Of a stretch of DNA of 12,785 nt, positions 1 to 7,073 are shown in pieces. Positions within the stretch are counted from its first letter, which is position 1; each line of letters opens with the position of its first letter. The translations under genes were made by a program, and so were the position numbers. Origin of the DNA: GSA-30 sp036384435 (GTDB lineage Bacteria > Pseudomonadota > Gammaproteobacteria > Xanthomonadales > Rhodanobacteraceae); contig NZ_DASVMI010000171.1 in assembly GCF_036384435.1 (NCBI RefSeq), positions 1 through 12,785 on the forward strand, read 5' to 3'. The notes under the pieces were generated by a model. It ran no database searches. It was given only the letters and a program-made list of their open reading frames with translations, and was not told the origin of the DNA.

Positions 1-928
1 ACAACTGCGGTACCTTGCGCGATAGCGCATCGATCTCGTGCATGCCGAAGTCCAGTTCGGCCTCCTGCGCCGCCGCGAGCAGGTGCAGGATGGTATTGGT
101 GGAGCCGCCCATGGCGATGTCCAGCGTCATGGCGTTCTGGAAGGCCTTGAAACTGGCGATGCTACGTGGAAGCACGCTCTCATCGTTGTCACGGTAGTAG
201 CGACGGCAAAGATCGACGACCAGCCGGCCGGCTTCAAGGAACAATTGCTCGCGATCGGCGTGCGTGGCCACTACGGTGCCGTTGCCGGGCAGCGACAGGC
301 CGAGCGCCTCGGTCAGGCAATTCATCGAGTTGGCCGTGAACATACCCGAGCATGAGCCGCAGGTGGGGCAGGCGCTGCGTTCGAATTCCAGCACCTTTTC
401 GTCCGATGCGCTTTCGTCCGCGGCAATGACCATGGCATCGATGAGGTCAAGCTTGTGATCGGCCAGGCGAGTCTTGCCCGCTTCCATCGGGCCACCGGAG
501 ACAAAGACCACGGGGATGTTCAGGCGCAGCGCGGCCATCAGCATGCCGGGCGTGATCTTGTCGCAGTTGGAAATGCATACCAGCGCATCGGCGCAATGCG
601 CGTTGACCATATATTCGACGGAGTCGGCAATGATTTCGCGGCTAGGCAGCGAATAGAGCATGCCGTCATGGCCCATCGCGATACCGTCGTCGACGGCGAT
701 GGTATTGAATTCCTTGGCAACACCGCCGGCTTTCTCGATCTCGCGCGCCACCAACTGACCAAGATCCTTCAGGTGCACATGGCCGGGCACGAACTGCGTG
801 AATGAGTTAGCCACCGCGATGATGGGCTTCTGGAAATCCTCGTTCTTCATGCCGGTGGCGCGCCATAGCGCACGGGCACCAGCCATGTTACGGCCGAAAG
901 TGGAAGTCTTGGAGCGAAAATCAGGCAT
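1..928 (-). CDS. ilvD: Dihydroxy-acid dehydratase, N-terminal half (runs off the left edge)
   Basis: Catalyses dehydration of 2,3-dihydroxy-3-methylbutanoate and its isoleucine-pathway homologue to the 2-keto acids, the third step of branched-chain amino acid synthesis, in the cytosol. About 309 residues of a family usually around 610 long are present. The protein opens MPDFRSKTSTFGRNMAGARA and carries PGHVHLKDLG, the NCDKITPGM motif (Cys near residue 122, iron-sulfur ligand), CPTCGSCSGMFTANSMN (second cluster Cys group near 187-193) and MGGSTNT near the visible end. These are hallmarks of the IlvD/Edd family, and the NCDK and SANSMN-type context favours IlvD over phosphogluconate dehydratase. 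The ATG at 928 follows a GGGAA Shine-Dalgarno-like stretch with 6 bases between. A good sigma70-like promoter (988-1016) suggests the gene is transcribed on its own. The coding frame is intact over the visible part. Identity is near certain; organism-level resemblance to Xanthomonadales proteins is from memory. Confidence 0.97.
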   Translation of the reverse strand, partial: MPDFRSKTSTFGRNMAGARALWRATGMKNEDFQKPIIAVANSFTQFVPGHVHLKDLGQLVAREIEKAGGVAKEFNTIAVDDGIAMGHDGMLYSLPSREIIADSVEYMVNAHCADALVCISNCDKITPGMLMAALRLNIPVVFVSGGPMEAGKTRLADHKLDLIDAMVIAADESASDEKVLEFERSACPTCGSCSGMFTANSMNCLTEALGLSLPGNGTVVATHADREQLFLEAGRLVVDLCRRYYRDNDESVLPRSIASFKAFQNAMTLDIAMGGSTNTILHLLAAAQEAELDFGMHEIDALSRKVPQL

Positions 929-944
929 GGCATTTCCCGCAGGG

Positions 945-967
945 GCGCCAGGCAGGCGGCCTGGCGC
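945..967 (-). promoter_or_regulatory. Hairpin in the ilvD 5' leader
   Basis: Perfect 8-bp inverted repeat, GCGCCAGG at 945-952 and CCTGGCGC at 960-967, with a 7-base loop. It lies 17 bases upstream of the ilvD start and inside the leader predicted from the promoter at 988-1016. There is no U-run, so it is not a typical terminator. It could modulate ribosome access or stability. I see no leader peptide rich in branched-chain residues, so classical attenuation is not supported. Confidence 0.35.
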
Positions 968-970
968 ATT

Positions 971-991
971 GAATCGATACACGTTCGATTC
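971..991. promoter_or_regulatory. Inverted repeat over the ilvD -10 region, candidate operator
   Basis: GAATCGA (971-977) and TCGATTC (985-991) form a perfect 7-bp inverted repeat with a 7-base centre. It overlaps the predicted -10 hexamer (988-993) and the expected transcription start of ilvD near 981. Its symmetry and position fit a repressor site, but no regulator is identified and a chance palindrome is possible. Confidence 0.3.
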
Positions 992-1016
992 TACGCACGC
1001 GCGGGTGTCCGGTTAA
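988..1016 (-). promoter_or_regulatory. Sigma70-like promoter of ilvD
   Basis: On the minus strand TTAACC (1011-1016, 4 of 6 matches to TTGACA) is followed after exactly 17 bases by TAGAAT (988-993, 5 of 6 matches to TATAAT). The expected start is near 981, giving a leader of about 53 bases before the ilvD ATG. It lies between the ilvD start and the stop of the small ORF at 1060, so ilvD need not be read from upstream. Confidence 0.55.
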
Positions 1017-1059
1017 AGCCGCCGGAGTGCTTATGCCATCTCGTTCTAAGCAGCCGAGG

Positions 1060-1236
1060 TCAGCGATAGCCGCTTGCGACGGCCTGCGTGGCGTTCTCTT
1101 CCACGCGCAGGGCAAGTTGCTGGGCGAGCAATTCGTCCTGGATGCGCTCGGCGACCGCACAAGGCTCGCCACGAGAGCACAAAGAACAGGACTTGTTGTG
1201 CAGCATCAGTGTGGCAACGACGGATGACGTGAGCAT
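1060..1236 (-). CDS. Small Cys-rich hypothetical protein, 58 residues
   Basis: I do not recognise this family. The ORF starts at an ATG (1236) preceded by AGGGGG with 7 bases between, a strong Shine-Dalgarno sequence, and ends in TGA at 1060. The protein begins MLTSSVVATLMLHNKSC and contains CSLCSRGEPC (Cys 17, 20 and 26), a CxxC-x5-C pattern that could bind a metal or form disulfides. A predicted helical stretch rich in Glu, Leu, Gln and Ala follows (about residues 28-50: AERIQDELLAQQLALRVEEN). It lies between a hairpin after the sulfatase gene and the ilvD promoter, so it may be a one-gene transcript. The ribosome site, the balanced composition of the helix and the lack of a better ORF here support it. 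The antisense ORFs in the same stretch are Arg/Pro-rich shadows. No function is proposed. Confidence 0.55.
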   Translation of the reverse strand: MLTSSVVATLMLHNKSCSLCSRGEPCAVAERIQDELLAQQLALRVEENATQAVASGYR

Positions 1237-1313
1237 GGCTTATCCCCCTGGAACGACGACATGGTCTGTCAGGAAGGCTATCGGCCTGAAGAAGCGCTGC
1301 TTTAGCCATTGCT

Positions 1314-1342
1314 GGCGCGAGAGCGCAAAGCGCTCTCGCGCC
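1314..1342 (-). terminator. Perfect 13-bp hairpin after the sulfatase gene
   Basis: GGCGCGAGAGCGC (1314-1326) pairs with GCGCTCTCGCGCC (1330-1342) across a 3-base loop. It sits 12 bases beyond the sulfatase stop codon. The stem is long, perfect and GC-rich, but neither strand shows a U-tract after it. It is therefore either a non-canonical terminator or an mRNA 3'-end stabiliser. Confidence 0.5.
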
Positions 1343-1354
1343 GTGCTGCACAGG

Positions 1355-3472
1355 TCAGATCCTGGCGCTGGGATGAGCCGAAGGGTAGGGCGACAACAAG
1401 TGCGCTTCCTGCCGGGCCAACTCCTCGCGCAAGGCGCTGGCCGTGGCCTCGACCTGGTCCTGGGTCAGGCTGCCTGGCAATGCCGATGCCGCGATCGGGG
1501 TGGGAAATGCACCGTCGAACACGATCAAGTTGACGTTCTCGATCGGATCGGCCGCCAGGTTGTACAACTCCCATTGGTCGGGCGCAGGCTCGGGACTCCA
1601 CGGATCGCAATAGCGCACCAGCTTCCAGTCTCCACTGCGCAGCGCGCGTACATGTGCCGGCTGGCAGACCGGGCCGGGCGAAAGGTCGGGGCGATAACGA
1701 TGAGGCGAGTCACCATTGACCGGCGGAGTACGCAATAGCTCTACCGTGGCACTGAATACCGCGTATTGCTGCTGCGAGACCACGTTATGCGGATCGTCGT
1801 CACGCGGCAGCGGTTCGGTGATCATGTCGTCGGTGGCAAACAGCACGGCTTTGCGCTCTTTGCCATCGGGGCCGATGACCGGCCCGCCCTGCGCTTTGAT
1901 GACCGGAGCGAGGTTGGCGCCGGGGAGTGCTGCTGCCGGGTGCGTCTTGGACAGGTTGCGCCGGGCGCGTTCGACCTGGGCCTCGTCGGCACCGGCGATA
2001 CCCAGCAGGGTCGGCAGGATATCGATATGACTGGTCAACGCATCGATCGCCACGGGGGTATGGCGATTGGCGTTGTAGTGCTTGGAGCTGACCAGAAACG
2101 GCACGTGCACCGTTTCCTGGTACGCACCGTGCCACTTCTCGATCATCATGCCGTGGGAGGCCCCGTATTCGCCGTGGTCGGAAGCGAACACCACCACGGT
2201 GTCATCGCGCAAACCGGCCTCTTCAAGCGTTTGCAGCACGCGCAGGATGTGCCGGTCGACCATGGAAATCATATAGGCGTAGTACTGCAGAAAGCCCGTC
2301 GCCGCGCCGTCCGAGTTTTCCTGCAACTGGAAGGGAATCGGGATAGTCAGCGTGGCCTCCACGGCATTGCGCAACTGTGTGGCCTCGTCGCCGCCCATGG
2401 CTTGGGCAATGCTCAAGCCGGTCTTGGCCGCCAGACCCAGGGCCACCTTGTATGCGTAGTCGTATTGAGCGCGCGGCTTGTTGTTACCCAGCAAATCTTC
2501 ATCCTGCGTGGGCGACGCCGTGGCACAAGCCTGCGGCAGGCCCAATGGATTCATCGGGATATGGAACGTGCCGTACTTGGGTGCTGCGCTATAGGTGCCC
2601 GGGAGCGGCACAGGTACCGACATGCCTGGGCCGGTCCTTGGCTGCTGCAAGGGCTGGTCTGGCGGAAATTGCGGGTCCAGCGCACGCGGAAGCGTGGGGT
2701 AGGTGGCGATGTCATGCGGATTGGTAAATGAGCAGACCGCAAAGAACGGCTTGGGCGCAGGCACGCCAGGGCTATCCGGCGCGTTAGCGCTAACCTGGCC
2801 AGTGTTGCGCGCAAAAGGCACACCCAGCCCACGATTGTGCAGAAACGCACATGCCAGGTCGGCGAACTGATAGTCGCGGTACGCGCCCATGTTGTTGGTC
2901 AGCGAACCATGTGGCTCAGGCCACGACAACTCCCAGTCGGCAAAGCCAAAGCCTTCCAGGGTGTGTTCCGGCGGATCGCTGACATGCCACTTGCCGAAAT
3001 AGTGCGTGCTGTAGCCAATCTCCCGGAAATAATCGCCGATGGTCGGCGCGCCGTTGTGCCGTAGCCACGGGAAGTTCTGCGCATCGCCGCTCTTGAACAA
3101 CCCGTCGGTCTGCGTCACGCCCGTGCGTGGCCCGTATTGGCCGGTCATGATGCTGGCGCGGCTGGGAATGCAGGCGGATTCGGCAATCGTGTGATCGGTA
3201 AATACGGTCGCGTATTCGCGAAGCTTGCAAAAGCCGGGATAGTACTGGGCCCAGTCGTTGCTGGCCGGGTCGATGTCGCCGATGAAATTGAGCACCTGCT
3301 TGATGCCATCGGCAAAGCCTGCCGAACCGTAACCGGCGCCCGGGTAATACAATTGATCGACCATGATCATCAGGATGTTTGGTCGCGACTTTCGGTTGCC
3401 AATCTCGTCCTTGATGTCTTGCCAGAAGCCATCAGCCGTCGCCGCTGTATTCATGTCGTCCCCGCCTTGCAT
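1355..3472 (-). CDS. Type I sulfatase (formylglycine-dependent), cytosolic
   Basis: Predicted to hydrolyse a sulfate ester; the substrate cannot be told. With the start at 3472 the protein has 705 residues. Visible family marks are RPNILMIMVDQLYYPG (metal-binding Asp39), the sulfatase signature CIPSRASIMTGQ with Cys101 (C-x-P-S-R, converted to formylglycine by FGE), FGKWH (Lys161, His163), and VVFASDHGEYGASHG (Asp432, His433) followed by EKWHGAYQE. No signal peptide is seen, which is unusual because many sulfatases are exported. The stretch at about 215-385 is longer than I expect for the family and rich in Pro, Gly and Ala. The ATG at 3472 was chosen because AAGGGG lies 6 bases upstream; an ATG at 3511 lacks a ribosome site and one at 3454 has a weaker site. 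No FGE gene is in the window. It lies 264 bases downstream of the GH18 gene on the same strand. Confidence 0.93.
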   Translation of the reverse strand: MQGGDDMNTAATADGFWQDIKDEIGNRKSRPNILMIMVDQLYYPGAGYGSAGFADGIKQVLNFIGDIDPASNDWAQYYPGFCKLREYATVFTDHTIAESACIPSRASIMTGQYGPRTGVTQTDGLFKSGDAQNFPWLRHNGAPTIGDYFREIGYSTHYFGKWHVSDPPEHTLEGFGFADWELSWPEPHGSLTNNMGAYRDYQFADLACAFLHNRGLGVPFARNTGQVSANAPDSPGVPAPKPFFAVCSFTNPHDIATYPTLPRALDPQFPPDQPLQQPRTGPGMSVPVPLPGTYSAAPKYGTFHIPMNPLGLPQACATASPTQDEDLLGNNKPRAQYDYAYKVALGLAAKTGLSIAQAMGGDEATQLRNAVEATLTIPIPFQLQENSDGAATGFLQYYAYMISMVDRHILRVLQTLEEAGLRDDTVVVFASDHGEYGASHGMMIEKWHGAYQETVHVPFLVSSKHYNANRHTPVAIDALTSHIDILPTLLGIAGADEAQVERARRNLSKTHPAAALPGANLAPVIKAQGGPVIGPDGKERKAVLFATDDMITEPLPRDDDPHNVVSQQQYAVFSATVELLRTPPVNGDSPHRYRPDLSPGPVCQPAHVRALRSGDWKLVRYCDPWSPEPAPDQWELYNLAADPIENVNLIVFDGAFPTPIAASALPGSLTQDQVEATASALREELARQEAHLLSPYPSAHPSARI

Positions 3473-3736
3473 GCCATTCCCCTTTTCAAGGTGAAAATCC
3501 TGGTTGAGCATGCGCCAGCCACGCCTATGGCACGCAAGCGCGCCATCCGCGGATCACCTTTCCAGGTAGTCCCGCGGGTGATTGGACGTGATGTGCCCCT
3601 GCTGACCTGGGTTTGATCCGGTGGCCTAAACATAGTGTGTAGGCCATCGGCGGTCTGTAAGGAATTTGCTGATTACATGCTTACCATGACTTTTGGGCCA
3701 GGATGCCGCGGCAACCGGTTTTTTATGGATATGGCG

Positions 3737-4714
3737 TCAGGGGTTCATGGTGGAAATCAGCTGGCGCGTAACGCCATAGTCCGTGGTTACGATGGCATCG
3801 GTTCCTTCGGTGACACCGTCACGGTCAACAGCATAGGAAAAGATGCCGCCCTTGATGCTTCCAGTGGGTTGCCAGTTGGCGTACTGATACGCGCGACTTC
3901 CTTCCAGCGGCGTGCTGACGTCGCCCCAGCGAGGTCCTCGCTCCTCGTAAAACGAGAATCCGATCAGGTACTGCCCGGGCGAAATGAATGGCTTGTAGCT
4001 GTCGAATGTCGCCTGTAAACCGGATACGGATCGACCGTAGGATTGCACTAGTACGTAATCGATCAGGTCGTTGACCGAGGTGAACAGCGGATGGCTGCCA
4101 GCCTGGTTGGTGTCGTAGATGAAGAGCTTTCCCGTGCCGGATTTTGGCCCTATGGATTTCGAAAGCGACCTGAATACGCCGGAGACGCGTTGCACCTGTT
4201 CGGACGACAGGGCGCTCTCGACATCGACATCCAATCCATCGAGGTCATAGGGTGTCATGAATCTTTCAAGCACCTGCGCTGCCTTGAAGTCATAGCCGGC
4301 TTGCGAGTTTTCATAGTCGTCTTCCAGAAATACCTCGATCCCGACAGTACGCACGACCTTGGTGCCACGGCTACGCAATACGGGAACATAATGATTCTTG
4401 AGCGCCGGCCAAAAAGCCTCGCCTTCGCTGCCTTCCGGAAATACGAAAGCAATATCCAGGCAGTCTGGCAGGTCGTCCATGGAAGTCTTGTTGGTCGCCG
4501 GATTGCTGGCGATATCGCGCCATGAGCGAAAGTAAGCAGCCATGATCTGATGGTCGCCTCGCTTGTAATCGAGAATCTCTTCCAGCGCGGCCCCGGTGGC
4601 GTGCGAATTATCCGCAGGACATGCCGACGAAGAGGCCGCCTGTATCTGCCCACTGGATGTAAACAGCAGGCAGGCCAAGCCAGCCGATAGGGTCATATTG
4701 TTATTTATCCACAT
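3737..4714 (-). CDS. Exported GH18 endo-beta-N-acetylglucosaminidase-like glycosidase
   Basis: Predicted secreted or periplasmic glycoside hydrolase acting on GlcNAc-containing glycans such as the chitobiose core of N-glycans (EndoH/EndoF type), though chitin-like substrates cannot be excluded. The 325-residue protein has an N-terminal hydrophobic segment (about 8-20, MTLSAGLACLLFTSS) with a likely cleavage near QIQA-A at 26. The n-region lacks Lys/Arg, which is odd. The catalytic GH18 motif YDLDGLDVDVE lies at 156-166, with Glu166 as acid/base and Asp159/162/164 as the DxxDxDxE aspartates. AAYFRSWRD (barrel strand 1), VLVQSYG (strand 6 region, Gln/Tyr) and GGIFSYAVDRDG near the C-terminus also fit. 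The ATG at 4714 has AGGAG (4721-4725) at ideal spacing; an in-frame extension to 4789 is rejected. Its neighbour is a sulfatase, so both could act on sulfated glycans, but that is inference. Confidence 0.9.
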   Translation of the reverse strand: MWINNNMTLSAGLACLLFTSSGQIQAASSSACPADNSHATGAALEEILDYKRGDHQIMAAYFRSWRDIASNPATNKTSMDDLPDCLDIAFVFPEGSEGEAFWPALKNHYVPVLRSRGTKVVRTVGIEVFLEDDYENSQAGYDFKAAQVLERFMTPYDLDGLDVDVESALSSEQVQRVSGVFRSLSKSIGPKSGTGKLFIYDTNQAGSHPLFTSVNDLIDYVLVQSYGRSVSGLQATFDSYKPFISPGQYLIGFSFYEERGPRWGDVSTPLEGSRAYQYANWQPTGSIKGGIFSYAVDRDGVTEGTDAIVTTDYGVTRQLISTMNP

Positions 4715-4859
4715 GTCGCTCTCCTGGTGCCATCCTTGTTCCAAGCACACACAGCATCCCTTGCGAGGATCGGCAAGGTATGTCGGCAACGCGGTGCGCT
4801 GGTTGTGCGCGAATTCTCTGCCGGTGCGGCTATGCGCTATTGATCACACACCAGGCTGT

Positions 4860-5435
4860 TCAGGGTCGAGGTTGGCGCCAGTTGGCATGCGTATCCCAGA
4901 AAGCAGCGCTGGCGCGATAGGCTTCCCGGTCGAGTGGCGTGCCCGATCCGCCTTCCTCCACACCCAGTGCATTGCGCAGCATGGTGATGGGCACCATGGG
5001 GATTTCCTCAGGCTCGGCCGTGTAAAGACAGCCCACGATGCCCCAATCGGCATCGATAGGAGTTCCTTCCTTTGCCATCTGCTCACGGTTGTAGAGGATG
5101 GGCAACAAATAGTTGGCCACGGCAGGTGTCACACCTTCGAACCATCGCGTCAGTACCGGCAGCTCGTCCTTGGTGCGTGCCTCGTAGCCGGAGCGAAGCA
5201 GGTGACGGTTTTCCTCGGTGACAGGTATCGCCATGCAGCGCGTGCTTGTCCAATTGCGATGCACATGCAGGCGACAAAAGGGTGCATATCCCTGAAGCAC
5301 CTTGAGCGGCGTCTCCTCGTTCAACCGCCGCTCGAATGCCTCGGCAGTGCAGTCCTGGATGGCGTTGAGGCGTTTGTCGCGTGGAAACAGACGAGCGCGT
5401 GCGAAGGGCGTCAAAACGATGGACATGGGCTTCAT
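4860..5435 (-). CDS. DUF3228 family protein
   Basis: A 191-residue protein of unknown function that I match from memory to the DUF3228 family. Recognisable conserved stretches are MSIVLTPFARARLFP near the N-terminus, GYAPFCRLHVHRNWT, NRHLLRSGYEARTKDELPVL, YLLPILYNREQM, DADWGIVGCLYTAEPEEIP and PITMLRNALGVEEGGSGTPL. There is no signal peptide or membrane segment, so it is probably cytosolic. The ATG at 5435 overlaps the TGA of the small upstream ORF as ATGA, which suggests translational coupling and compensates for a weak ribosome site. Other possible starts are the ATG at 5426 (family-like MSIVLT) and a TTG at 5453. It probably shares a transcript with the Tle1-like gene upstream. The family assignment is fairly sure; the role is unknown. 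Confidence 0.85.
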   Translation of the reverse strand: MKPMSIVLTPFARARLFPRDKRLNAIQDCTAEAFERRLNEETPLKVLQGYAPFCRLHVHRNWTSTRCMAIPVTEENRHLLRSGYEARTKDELPVLTRWFEGVTPAVANYLLPILYNREQMAKEGTPIDADWGIVGCLYTAEPEEIPMVPITMLRNALGVEEGGSGTPLDREAYRASAAFWDTHANWRQPRP

Positions 5436-5686
5436 CGGATGGGTAAACCACAAAGCTTAGCTATTTTGTCCAGGAACGAAAGCCGACGGCCGAGACTTCG
5501 GTGGGCCGCTTTACGTTCCATCGGGCTTGTCCGCCCTGTAGGCGAGTTTTTCTGTGCCTTCAGGCTGACCAATCGGGCGGTCAAGGCCTGGTCGATGTGT
5601 TCGCACGCCGCGCTGCTCAGGGCCACGGGTAGCGGTGGCTTGGTCTGGTCGATCACCTGCGATATTGCATCGTCTGTACTATTCAC
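5432..5686 (-). CDS. Possible small hypothetical protein, 84 residues
   Basis: Not a family I recognise. The ORF begins with GTG (5686), 33 bases after the Tle1-like stop, and its TGA overlaps the ATG of the DUF3228 gene (ATGA at 5432-5435). The product is soluble-looking, with an acidic start (MNSTDDAISQVIDQ), a helical middle (LSSAACEHIDQALTARLVSL) and a basic tail (SPMERKAAHRSLGRRLSFLD). There is no signal peptide, so it does not look like a periplasmic immunity protein for the upstream lipase-like enzyme. Support comes from the tight packing between two same-strand genes and the overlap. Against it are the GTG start and the poor Shine-Dalgarno sequence. Otherwise this would be a 284-base gap. 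Confidence 0.42.
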   Translation of the reverse strand: MNSTDDAISQVIDQTKPPLPVALSSAACEHIDQALTARLVSLKAQKNSPTGRTSPMERKAAHRSLGRRLSFLDKIAKLCGLPIR

Positions 5687-5719
5687 GGCACCGACAATTC
5701 ACGGCTACGTTACGGGCAT

Positions 5720-6922
5720 TCATTGACTTGGCGTAAGCGGGGCAGGCGGCGGTTTAGATGTTATCTGCGGTTCGGGCGGCAGAGGCACAGCCGGATCACT
5801 GGCACTGACGGTCTTGTCCAGTTTTGCGCAGTCGACACCATGCGCCGTGGCCCATGCTTGCAGGTTGGCGGGGCGATAGTCGGCGATGTCGCGCCAGCGC
5901 TTGAATACCGAGGCGTCGATGGTTTCGTTGATGACCGTAGTCTGCCGGTCTCCGGCGATTACCGGCGGCGCACCGAGCGGGCGGTAATACGGCTGCCCTA
6001 GCTTGCTGAGCTTGTACAGTCCGTGTGCCATCTCGGCAAACGAGTCATGGATGGGACTGTCGATCTCACTGCCGTCCAATGAGATGCTGCTCTTGAAGGT
6101 CAGGCCATGTAGCCGGGCCTTTTGCATCAGCCAATTCAGCGGCAGCTGTGAAAGCATGCCGTCGTCATAGCCCCCGCCAACATCCGCATGCGCCCCGACA
6201 AACCAGCGCTGCTCGACCTGGTCCAGGGGGCGCGGCTTGGGACTGTCGGCCGGCGCGTTTTTGTCGATCGTCCGGGTCCAGAGGGTGGGGGCGAAGGCCT
6301 TCCGATGTTCATCGATGGCCATGGCGTGATAGGCGCGATCATTATTGATGCGCAGATCGGTTTCCAGGAAACCATAATCAGACCGGCTGATGATCGGGAT
6401 ATGCCCGAACGGCACGCCCAGGGCGCCCACGGTATCCCACACGCCCTGGAACCAGATCGGTATCGCCATGGAGTAACGCAAAAGAAGTTTGTCTTCCTGC
6501 GTCTGCTGCGCAGGCGGCACGTGTTTCAGCCCGCGAATGGTCGGCACGGCCGAGCCTCGCTTGTAACGCGCATACAACTGGGGGATCGATACCGGCGCAC
6601 CAGGTTGCAACAGGCCACATTTTGAGATCAGGCCGGAAAGGCTGCGCGCAGTAAATGCGCCGCGGCTGAATCCGAAGAGAAAGATGTGATCTCCCTCGAC
6701 ATAATTCTCCATCAACCACATGTAAGCCTGGATCACTTCATTATCCAGGCCGTAACCGAACATACCGCCAATCAGGCGCTGCCCATTCTGTGTGCCCACG
6801 CCCGCGCTGTAATAGGAGAGCTGGTCATCCAGGGTCGAACACAGTGATTTAAGCCGCCAGACATTGGTGTTGCTATCGACGGTATTCCATGTCCCATCCA
6901 GAAAAACGGCGATTCGTTTCAT
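5720..6922 (-). CDS. DUF2235 / Tle1-like alpha/beta-hydrolase (phospholipase-like)
   Basis: A 400-residue protein of the DUF2235 family, which includes the catalytic domain of type VI secretion phospholipase effectors of the Tle1 class. It starts with the family signature MKRIAVFLDGTWN. The nucleophile elbow is GFSRGAFTAR (Ser86), the acid is probably Asp163 in VWDTVGALG, and the histidine is His245 in GAHADVGGGYDDG, giving a Ser-Asp-His triad. The last 30 residues form a Pro-rich tail (PLPPEP, KPPPAPLTP). There is no signal peptide and no membrane segment. No VgrG, PAAR, adaptor or recognisable immunity gene is in the window, so it may be an orphan effector or a housekeeping lipase of the same fold. 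The ribosome site before the ATG at 6922 is weak. It heads a minus-strand run with the 84-residue ORF and the DUF3228 gene, and is divergent from the fluoride operon. Confidence 0.92.
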   Translation of the reverse strand: MKRIAVFLDGTWNTVDSNTNVWRLKSLCSTLDDQLSYYSAGVGTQNGQRLIGGMFGYGLDNEVIQAYMWLMENYVEGDHIFLFGFSRGAFTARSLSGLISKCGLLQPGAPVSIPQLYARYKRGSAVPTIRGLKHVPPAQQTQEDKLLLRYSMAIPIWFQGVWDTVGALGVPFGHIPIISRSDYGFLETDLRINNDRAYHAMAIDEHRKAFAPTLWTRTIDKNAPADSPKPRPLDQVEQRWFVGAHADVGGGYDDGMLSQLPLNWLMQKARLHGLTFKSSISLDGSEIDSPIHDSFAEMAHGLYKLSKLGQPYYRPLGAPPVIAGDRQTTVINETIDASVFKRWRDIADYRPANLQAWATAHGVDCAKLDKTVSASDPAVPLPPEPQITSKPPPAPLTPSQ

Positions 6923-6953
6923 GGCGCCGGAGCCTATGGTTATTTCAAGGCGA

Positions 6954-6982
6954 ATATTTATTTAGCTGACGAGAATTGTCCA
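6954..6982 (-). promoter_or_regulatory. Possible promoter of the Tle1-like gene
   Basis: On the minus strand TGGACA (6977-6982, 5 of 6 to the -35 consensus) is followed after 17 bases by AAATAT (6954-6959, 3 of 6). The downstream stretch is the most AT-rich of the intergenic region, as expected for a promoter. The weak -10 keeps this tentative. Confidence 0.33.
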
Positions 6983-7073
6983 GCGCAATGCCATGAAAGG
7001 TTGCGAGCAAATACCTGGTTGGAGGCCCACTTGGCTGACCTGTTTACTTAAGTTGCTGAAAACCACATATGAC

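Noticed and set aside
1766..2731. 321-codon plus-strand open frame
   Set aside because: Antisense shadow of the sulfatase, which has intact catalytic motifs; the shadow is His/Arg/Gly-rich with no motifs.
3690..3736. T-run (TTTTTT at 3718-3724 region) as a plus-strand terminator
   Set aside because: There is no plus-strand gene ending there and the preceding bases form only a 3-4 bp stem.
4715..4789. N-terminal extension of the GH18 protein (MPTYLADPRKGCC...)
   Set aside because: It would bury the signal peptide; the ATG at 4714 has an ideal AGGAG site.
5720..5723. ATG overlapping the Tle1-like stop (ATGA) as the start of the next gene
   Set aside because: That frame closes after 14 codons; the only longer frame in the gap is the GTG-started ORF at 5686.
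4596..5726. 376-codon plus-strand open frame
   Set aside because: It runs antisense across the DUF3228 gene and the GH18 start region; its composition is Arg/Cys/His-rich with no family motif, whereas the opposite strand encodes recognised proteins.
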